Assembly (NCBI GenBank): GCA_017999215.1
Contig: JAGOBQ010000188.1
Location: 1-7,746, forward strand
Origin: Thermoanaerobaculia bacterium
GTDB taxonomy: Bacteria > Acidobacteriota > Thermoanaerobaculia > UBA5066
Length of the DNA stretch: 7,746 bases
Reading direction: 5' to 3'
Every line of letters begins with the position of its first letter. Positions within the stretch are counted from its first letter, which is position 1. Under the pieces are notes generated by a model, which was given only the letters and a program-made list of their open reading frames with translations, did no database searches and was not told the DNA's origin. A program made the translations under genes and the position numbers. Shown one piece after another: positions 1 through 5,254 of this stretch.

Positions 1-2308
1 TCCCGTCGAGGTGGTCGAAGTAGTCGACCTCGGTCGTGACGGTGCCGGTGACCTTCGCGCTCTCCTCGACGCCGTTCGTCGCCTCGGCCGGGACGTCCTT
101 CGTCTCGACCGCGCGGGCGTCGTAGTGGTAGGTCGTCCCGTTCGCGAGGCTCAGGTCGTCGGCGAAGGTCGTGCCGGTCAGGCCCGGGGCGATGCGGTTG
201 CCGGCCGCCGGCTCGAAGCCGGGCGTCGTGCTCCGGTAGACCGAGTAGGTCATCGTCCCGGCACAGGCCGGCGTCGCGGCCGGCCAGGAGAGGAGGTTCG
301 TGCACGTGGAGACGCCGCCGTTCGTGACGCTCGCGAGGCCCGCGAAGGCGGGCGGCAGGGTGCAGTTCCCGGTCGTCGTGACGGGGGCCTCGCTCGAGTT
401 CGTCGACTCGGCGCAGTCCACCGCACGGACGACGTAATAGAAGTCGATCCCCCCGGAGATCGGACTGTCGACGAAAGGCGATCCCGCGGTGCTCGCCACG
501 AGGGCATAGGGCCCGCCCGCCACCTGGCTGCGGTAGACGCGGTACTCGGGGCTCCCGTTCGTCGTGAAGGAGACGGTCACCTCGTTCGGCGCGGTCGCCG
601 AGGCCGAGACGCCCGTGGGGGCGGCAGGCTGCGACGTGCAGCCGTTGTAGACGACGAGGGCGAAGTCCTGGTCGAGCGCCGAGGCGTTCCCGGGAACGCC
701 GTCCGAGTTGACGTTCGTCGCGGTGATCGTGACCGTGAACGGCCCGGTCACGCCCGCGGGGAGGAAGACGCTCTCGACGTTGTTCTGCGTGTCCGCGGCG
801 CCGCCCGTCACCGAGCTCGCGCCGGCGAAGGCATTCCCGCGGTACGTGCTCCCGCCGGCGGTCACCGTCAGGTCGAGGTTGTTCTTCCAGGCCGAGCCGG
901 TCGTGGAGCCCGGCGCGTCGGTCCAGGCGACCGTCACGCGGAACGGCTTCCCGCCGTCGGCGACGTAGCCGTTGAAGGTCCGCGTCTGACCCGTCGCGGT
1001 GAAGAGGCTCGCCGGAAGCTGGTCGTCGAGGAGCCGAGCCGTCCCGTCGAACGCCCGGCCCAGGTCCATGAGCCCCATGCCCTGGCTGTTCGAGTAGAGG
1101 TCGTCGTTCGCGCCCGTCCCGGTCATGTAGCGGGCCGAGTTCATCAGGTACGCCTTCGTCATCGCGGGGCTCGGAGGCGTCATCCCCTGGTTGATGAAGT
1201 ACTGGCGGAGGAGCGCCGCGCCGCCCGCCATCGCCGGGGTCGAGTGGCTCGTGCCGGAGGAGGCCGTGTACCACTGCTGCCCGAGGGGCCAGAAGTCGTT
1301 CCCGCTCGGGCCGGCGCAGACGCCGGTGGCGTCGAAGCAGGCGAGCGCCTGGCCGGCCGCCACCGCCGGCGGCTGGGCCTGCTGGCCGGCCGCCTGTGCG
1401 ACCCCTCCGGAAACGTGCGTGCCCGGCGCCATCAGGTCCGGCTTCTTCCTCCCGTCGGCGCAGGGGCCGCGACTGGAGAAGGACGCGACGTCCAGCGCGC
1501 TGTCCGCCTCCGCGTCCGTGGTCCCGCACCCGTCCGCGCCGCCGAAGGCCTGGACGTTCTCGGAGGCGCCGGAGGTAAAGACGTTCTTCGCGGTCCCAGG
1601 CGTCCCGACGGTGCCCAGGGAGGGCCCCGCGTTGCCTGCTGCGAAGACGATGACCATCTCCTGGTTTCCGGGCGCCGGGACGGCAGAGCTGGCGGGCTGG
1701 GCGTCGCGGACGAGGGCGTCATATCGCTGGGCGTCGACGTCGTAGAGGTCCGAGTCCGCGCCCCAGCTGTTCGAGCTGATGCGCATGGCGTCCCGGTACG
1801 CGCGGGACTGGAGGTCCTCGTAGTCGGGATTCGTGAAGGAGCCGGGATCGAAGATGACCGACGAGCCGACCTTGACGAAGGGAGCCACGCCCAGCCCGTA
1901 GCGGAAGCCCGCGGCGTCCTGGAACGGCGCGCCGGTGAGGTCGTTGTAGCCGCCGATGACGTGGGCATTCAGGTTGCCGTGGCCGTCGCAGCCGGAGATC
2001 GTGCTGCCGGCGTGCGGGGTCCCCTCGAGGCGGTTGTAGACGACCCGGCTCGTGCCGGTGACGTCGCCCGCGACGTAGAGGCCGAAGTGGTTCGGCTGCT
2101 GCGTGCCGTCGTCCAGCCCGCTGTCCGTGACGTCGACGCCGAAACCGGAGGACGTGAACTGGGCCTGCGTGAACCCCTTCGCCGCGAGCCAAGCGAGGTA
2201 GCCGGCGCCGTTCGGCACGCCCCCCGTCAGCTCTCCGGCGACGATCATGCTCTGGCGCTCGTCGAGCTTCTTCGGCTCGACCCAGGGCTGGATCGAGACG
2301 ACGTCTGG
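1..2308 (-). CDS. KP-43-like S8 serine protease, catalytic and C-terminal part (3' end outside window; 5' part in another frame)
   Basis: This is a secreted subtilisin-family endopeptidase. The frame is open from about 2308 to the left edge. Numbering residues from the TTG at 2907 with the lost base restored, the triad is Asp262 (VTDSGLD, codon 2123-2125), His310 (DGHGNLNAH, 1979-1981) and Ser554 (SGTSHSTPAMAGG, 1247-1249). Asn426 in FAAGNAGPS is the likely oxyanion residue, and SFSSRGPCADGRKKPDLMAPG-like sequence precedes the serine. Residues of about 605-755 (GMGLMDLGRAF through NNLDLTV to FALVVYN) match the C-terminal beta-sandwich of KP-43 proteases. Two fibronectin-III-like modules follow (about 757-845 and 848-955), with YRVYRS/YSVYRS and YYVVRAVD/YHYDARAVE repeats, probably for surface or substrate attachment. 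The His motif departs from the usual HGTHVAG. Read alone, this frame could start at ATG 2246-2248, but it would then lack a signal peptide. The family assignment is firm; the substrate is unknown. Confidence 0.88.
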
Positions 2309-2907
2309 CGGGCCGCGAGCTGACCGACGGCCTCTTCGCCGGAGTAGACGCGCAGATTGACGTAGCCGAGGAGGCGGTCCTCGAGAGCCGGCCTCGTACC
2401 GAGCGTCTTGGCGAGAGCGAGGGTGGCCGGGTTCTCCGTCTCGTCCTCGACGAGCTGGACGGAATAGGCGCCCGTCGGCGACTTCGTCCCCGGGTCGATC
2501 CGGTCGAACGGAGTGTAGTCACCCTCCCACTGGATGTCCGGGAGCTTTCGGACTGCCGCGAGCTGCGCGCCGGTTCCCCAGACGAGGTAGGCGTTCTCGG
2601 GAATGTACGTGACGATCTTCACGCCGGTGCCCGCGAGGTCCGCATACCACCCGGGCTGGATCGGCCCCGGGTACTGCACGAGGCGCATCGCCTTCCCCGC
2701 CGCCGGGAGGGCCGCGGTCCGGCGCGCCTGAGCCTCGGGGGCGGCCGTGTCGATGACCCCTGCGTTCAGGAGAATTCGCGTCTCGGAACCGGGCGCCGCG
2801 CTCGCGGGCCATCCGAGGGCTCCCGCGACGACCAGGCAGAGAAGGTTCAGCAGACGACGGTCGGACGTGCCACGGCGCCCCTCTCCAGGGCCAGCCCCTC
2901 GCTTCAA
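2245..2907 (-). CDS. KP-43-like S8 protease, N-terminal signal peptide and propeptide fragment (frame broken)
   Basis: This is the 5' part of the protease gene to its left. The TTG start is chosen because GGAGG lies six bases upstream and because it exposes a signal peptide: a basic n-region (MKRGAGPGEGRRGTSDRR), a hydrophobic core (LLNLLCLVVAGALGW) and a probable cleavage after ASA near residue 39. The rest looks like a subtilase propeptide in two similar modules. The first contains GVKIVTYIPENAYLVWGTG then LAAVRKLPDIQWEGDY; the second contains LLGYVNLRVYSGEEAVGQLAAR. After Arg200 the frame turns into low-complexity Arg/Ser sequence and stops at 2245-2247, giving 220 residues. Restoring one base gives RPDVVSIQPWVEPKKL, a normal propeptide end leading into the catalytic domain. 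The gene is therefore either broken or affected by a base error. A separately made propeptide is possible but less likely. Confidence 0.8.
   Translation of the reverse strand: MKRGAGPGEGRRGTSDRRLLNLLCLVVAGALGWPASAAPGSETRILLNAGVIDTAAPEAQARRTAALPAAGKAMRLVQYPGPIQPGWYADLAGTGVKIVTYIPENAYLVWGTGAQLAAVRKLPDIQWEGDYTPFDRIDPGTKSPTGAYSVQLVEDETENPATLALAKTLGTRPALEDRLLGYVNLRVYSGEEAVGQLAARQTSSRSSPGSSRRSSTSARA
2306..2312 (-). other. Apparent 1-nt deletion (frameshift site) in the protease gene
   Basis: On the minus strand the text is GCGGCCCGCCAGACGTCGTC. Frame one reads AARQTSS and soon ends; the frame carrying the triad reads PDVVSIQPW from the same bases. One extra C in the C-rich run would join them as AARPDVVSIQPW. 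Reading through needs a -1 shift, but no X-XXY-YYZ slippery heptamer is present, so programmed shifting is unlikely. Confidence 0.75.
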
Positions 2908-2913
2908 GTATTG

Positions 2914-2918
2914 CCTCC
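2914..2918 (-). promoter_or_regulatory. Shine-Dalgarno GGAGG for the protease TTG start
   Basis: On the minus strand GGAGG is followed by six bases (CAATAC) and TTG. The strong site and good spacing decide the unusual TTG start, because no ATG or GTG in this frame lies nearby that would leave the signal peptide intact. Confidence 0.75.
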
Positions 2919-2997
2919 TCTCCCTGATCCCGGATTGGGCAGGGTTTCCGCAGGGGGAAGTATCCAACCAACGCGGGGTTTTCGCACGGGGAGTCTG

Positions 2998-3041
2998 CTT
3001 CGGGCCCGGAGGCGCTTCCCGCGGAAGGGCTCCACCCGAAG
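2998..3041 (-). terminator. Interrupted inverted repeat just after smpB, possible transcript-end hairpin
   Basis: Three nested arm pairs share one axis: CTTCGGG (2998-3004) with CCCGAAG (3035-3041), GGAG (3008-3011) with CTCC (3030-3033), and CTTCC (3015-3019) with GGAAG (3023-3027), closed by a CGC loop. That is 16 pairs broken by small internal loops. It begins three bases after the smpB stop, where a terminator or mRNA-stabilising structure would sit. No T-run follows on either strand, so it is not a canonical intrinsic terminator. The rest of the 137-bp smpB-protease gap shows only the protease Shine-Dalgarno. Confidence 0.4.
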
Positions 3042-3044
3042 GGA

Positions 3045-3548
3045 CTACCTCGTCCGCCCCGCCTTGATCGCCGCGCGGCTCTCGCGGTCGGCCTCGCGGC
3101 GCTTGATCGTCTCGCGCTTGTCGTGGAGCTTCTTGCCGGTGACGAGCGCGATCTCGACCTTGGCGCGCGGGCCCTTGAAGTAGAGGGAGAGGGGGATGCA
3201 CGTGGCGCCGGTGCGCTGGAGCTTCACGGCCCACTTCAGGATCTCGCGCTTGTGGAGGAGGAGCCGCCGCTTGCGGACGGGGTCGGGGTTGTTCCAGGAG
3301 CCGGCGAGGTAGGGCGAGACGTGGACGCCGTGGAGGAACGCCTGCCCGCCCGCGAGCTCGACCCAGCCGTCGGTGAGGTTCGTGCTCCCCTCGCGGAGAG
3401 ACTTGACCTCGGTGCCGGTGAGCTCGAGGCCCGCCTCCATCTTGTCCTCGACGAAATACTCGTGGAACGCCTTCCGGTTCTTCGCGACGACGCGGACGGC
3501 GAGGTCCTTCTCCCTCTTCGGATGGGGCGAGGCGGGGCGCGCAGTCAC
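3045..3548 (-). CDS. smpB: SsrA (tmRNA)-binding protein SmpB
   Basis: SmpB binds tmRNA and delivers it to ribosomes stalled without a stop codon, allowing tagging of the nascent chain and ribosome release in the cytoplasm. The 167-residue product is close to the usual 150-165. Family signatures run the full length: NRKAFHEYFVEDKMEAGLEL, then GTEVKSLREGSTNLTDGWVEL, a central HVSPYLAGSWNNPDPVRKRR, KREILKW, and the basic C-terminal tail GKKLHDKRETIKRREADRES that enters the empty mRNA channel. GTG at 3546-3548 is chosen because it leaves a short basic N-terminus (MTARPASPHPKREKD) as in homologues; the open frame extends upstream to another GTG at 3701 with unrelated sequence. No Shine-Dalgarno precedes the chosen start. 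A CATACT box lies seven bases upstream, which would suit leaderless initiation, but the -35 side is poor. The ssrA gene is not in this window. Confidence 0.95.
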   Translation of the reverse strand: MTARPASPHPKREKDLAVRVVAKNRKAFHEYFVEDKMEAGLELTGTEVKSLREGSTNLTDGWVELAGGQAFLHGVHVSPYLAGSWNNPDPVRKRRLLLHKREILKWAVKLQRTGATCIPLSLYFKGPRAKVEIALVTGKKLHDKRETIKRREADRESRAAIKAGRTR

Positions 3549-3762
3549 GGCGCTGAGTATGCCGTGCCGGGCCGACGAGGCCGACGCGGGCTTCCCTCGG
3601 GAAGGAATGGCGGATGCTGCGAACCGGGAAAGTGTCGCACTTACGCCACACCCTGCGGCGTCGCGTCCACACGAGGGCGTCTCCGCCTGAGTGCAACCCA
3701 CTCGAAATCAGCGGCTTCCGTGGCGCCGGGCTGGCATCCGGCATGCAATGGAAGGCCGCGAC
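3549..3762. promoter_or_regulatory. Divergent smpB/lpxC intergenic region
   Basis: This 214-bp spacer must hold the promoters of smpB (minus) and the lpxC operon (plus). No confident -35/-10 pair is visible on either strand. It contains a perfect inverted repeat AAGTG-TCG-CACTT (3630-3642), a small hairpin GAGTG-CAACC-CACTC (3689-3703), and a third pair GCCGG (3725-3729) with CCGGC (3738-3742) just before the lpxC ribosome site. Function is inferred from position only. Confidence 0.5.
3630..3642. repeat. Perfect 5-bp inverted repeat AAGTG-TCG-CACTT, operator-like
   Basis: It lies near the middle of the divergent spacer (82 bases from the smpB start, 121 from lpxC), in one of the few less GC-rich patches here. 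Arms of five bases with a three-base spacer fit a dimeric regulator site, but a match this short could be chance. Confidence 0.3.
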
Positions 3763-4647
3763 ATGAGGCTTCAGACGACGCTCGCCCGGACCGTGACCGT
3801 TTCGGGCGTGGGACTCCACTCCGGACACCTGGTGCGCGCGACGCTCCGTCCGGCTCCGGCCGGCCGCGGCATCGTCTTCGTCCGGACCGACGTCGGAGCC
3901 GTTCTCCCGGCGCTCGCCGAAGAGGCGGGCCGCCTCGACTACGCGACGTCGCTCGGAGAGCGCGGTCGCGAGGTGGGGACAGTCGAGCACCTCCTCTCCG
4001 CCGCCGCCGGCCTCGGCCTCGACAACCTGACGGTCGAGATCGACGGCCCCGAGCTTCCGATCCTGGACGGCAGCTCTGCCCCCTGGGTCGCCGAGATCCA
4101 GTCGGCCGGGCTCACCACCCTCGCCTCGGCGGCGCGTCCGTTCGTCGTCCCGAAGACGCTGTCGGTCCACGGCTCCGACGGGAAGTGGATCGAGATCCGC
4201 CCGGCGAAGGAGCTGCGCATCTCCTACTCGATCGACTTCCCGCACCCGGCCGTCGGCCGGCAGTCGATCTCGCTCGTCCTGACGCCCGAGACGTACGCCG
4301 CGCATCTCGCCCCGGCGCGGACGTTCGGGTTCCTGGCCGAGTACGAGTACATGAAGTCGAAGGGGCTGGCCCGCGGCGCGAGCGAGGACAACTGCATCGT
4401 CGTCGGAGAGAGCGCCGTCCTGAACGGCGGCCTCCGTTTCCCCGACGAGTTCGTGAGGCACAAGGTGCTCGACCTCGTCGGCGACCTCGCCCTGGTGGGC
4501 CGCCCGGTCGTCGGGCACGTGGTGGCGCACCGCGCCGGCCACGCGCTCCACACGGCGCTCGCGAAGGAGATCCGCCAGGCGCTCGCCGGCGAGCACCTCC
4601 GCCGCGTCGAGCCGGCCCCCGAGTCGGTCGCCCTCGCCGGCCGCTGA
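3763..4647 (+). CDS. lpxC: UDP-3-O-acyl-N-acetylglucosamine deacetylase LpxC
   Basis: LpxC is the zinc hydrolase that removes the N-acetyl group from UDP-3-O-acyl-GlcNAc, the committed step of lipid A synthesis in the cytoplasm. The 294-residue product compares with about 305 in E. coli. The N-terminus RTVTVSGVGLHSG and TLRPAPAGRGIVFVRTD match the family. Zinc ligands are visible as His76 (GTVEHLLSAAAGLGLDN, after Glu75), His233 and Asp237 (DEFVRHKVLDLVGDLAL); His260 in HRAGHALH is the equivalent of the general acid/base His265. ELPILDGSSAPWV and ARTFGFLAEYEYMKSKGL are also typical. ATG 3763 is preferred because GGAAGG lies seven bases upstream; in-frame ATG 3748 would add five residues (MEGRD) but has a weaker ribosome site. 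It is first of four closely spaced plus-strand genes. No regulatory degradation tag can be judged from the C-terminus (ESVALAGR). Confidence 0.97.
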   Translation: MRLQTTLARTVTVSGVGLHSGHLVRATLRPAPAGRGIVFVRTDVGAVLPALAEEAGRLDYATSLGERGREVGTVEHLLSAAAGLGLDNLTVEIDGPELPILDGSSAPWVAEIQSAGLTTLASAARPFVVPKTLSVHGSDGKWIEIRPAKELRISYSIDFPHPAVGRQSISLVLTPETYAAHLAPARTFGFLAEYEYMKSKGLARGASEDNCIVVGESAVLNGGLRFPDEFVRHKVLDLVGDLALVGRPVVGHVVAHRAGHALHTALAKEIRQALAGEHLRRVEPAPESVALAGR

Positions 4648-4654
4648 GGATTCC

Positions 4655-4678
4655 GGAGATTCCGCGCACAATGCGCGG
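4655..4678 (+). promoter_or_regulatory. Remote Shine-Dalgarno plus hairpin abutting the GTG start of the DUF4390 gene
   Basis: GGAG at 4655-4658 is followed by ATT and then a perfect hairpin, CCGCGC (4662-4667), loop ACAAT, GCGCGG (4673-4678), ending directly at GTG 4679. Linear spacing is 20 bases, too long for normal initiation. If the hairpin folds, the site and the start are brought together, an arrangement known from phage T4 gene 25. No other Shine-Dalgarno is present. The role is inference from layout. Confidence 0.45.
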
Positions 4679-5254
4679 GTGCGTCCGAGGTCCCTCGTCG
4701 TCGCGGCCGCGCTGACCGCGCTCGTCGCCGCCTTCCCCGCCGCCGGCGCCGACCCGGACCGACTCCGGATCCCCCGCGTCGAGACGACCCTCCAGGGCCG
4801 CGACGTGGCCGTGACGGCCGGGCTCTCGCGGCCGCTCCCGGAGGACGTGCGGAAGAGGCTCGCCTCGGGTCTCCCGACGACGGTGACGTGGCAGGTGCGC
4901 CTCTTCGTCTCGCGGCGGAAGTGGTGGGACGACCCGCTCGACGAGCGGCGCTACGCGGTGACGGCGACCTACCGTCCGGTCGGCGGCGACTTCGCCGTGG
5001 AGCGGAGGCTGGACGGGCGGCTCCTCGAGACGGTCGTCCTTCCGTCGCTCGCGGAGGCGGAGCGCGCCCTGTCGGCGCTGCCCGGCCTCCCCTGCTTCCG
5101 GATGGGGCCCGCCCTCGCGGGGCCGAAGCTCGCCGTGCGTGTCCGGTGCGTCTACGGGTCGCGCCTCGCGCTCGGCTTCCTCCCGACGGCGGTCGGGACG
5201 AGCTGGCGGAAGTCGCCGGTCTTCCGCTGGCGGGAGCCGGGAGGGGCGCCGTGA
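4679..5254 (+). CDS. Exported DUF4390-family protein, upstream of ntrY
   Basis: The 191-residue protein begins with a signal peptide, MRPRSLVVAAALTALVAAFPAAGA, cleaved probably after AGA near residue 24, so it should act in the periplasm or at the envelope. The mature part is a beta-rich single domain: VETTLQGRDVAVTAGLSRPL, then EDVRKRLASGLPTTVTWQVRLF, SRRKWWDDP, ERRYAVTATYRPV, and a helix AEAERALSAL. This order (strand repeats, a GLP-type turn before a WQV strand, a tryptophan-aspartate turn, and a Tyr-rich strand) fits my recollection of DUF4390, whose genes often sit directly before ntrY. The biochemical role is unknown. GTG 4679 is the only start that keeps the signal peptide; no earlier in-frame start exists and ATG 4671 is out of frame. 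It lies 31 bases after lpxC and its TGA overlaps the kinase start (GTGA), suggesting coupled translation. Confidence 0.8.
   Translation: MRPRSLVVAAALTALVAAFPAAGADPDRLRIPRVETTLQGRDVAVTAGLSRPLPEDVRKRLASGLPTTVTWQVRLFVSRRKWWDDPLDERRYAVTATYRPVGGDFAVERRLDGRLLETVVLPSLAEAERALSALPGLPCFRMGPALAGPKLAVRVRCVYGSRLALGFLPTAVGTSWRKSPVFRWREPGGAP

Noticed and set aside
2300..2316. Programmed -1 frameshifting in the protease
   Set aside because: No slippery heptamer of the X-XXY-YYZ type at the junction (GGCCCGCC), and the family is not known for recoding.
11..2323. Plus-strand open frame of 770 codons opposite the protease
   Set aside because: It is codon-aligned antisense to the real protease frame; in this GC-rich DNA stops are rare on the opposite strand. 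The product is Arg/Val/Gly-rich with no domain, while the minus strand carries the full S8 triad.
3681..3745. tRNA-like stretch with GAGTG-CAACC-CACTC
   Set aside because: No cloverleaf, acceptor stem or T-loop consensus could be assembled around it on either strand.
2245..4671. Minus-strand open frame of 808 codons spanning smpB and lpxC
   Set aside because: Only its last 220 codons (from TTG 2907) are coding; the rest is shadow of lpxC and of smpB in another frame.
4671..4715. ATG 4671 as start of the gene after lpxC
   Set aside because: It is in a different frame and terminates after 14 codons.
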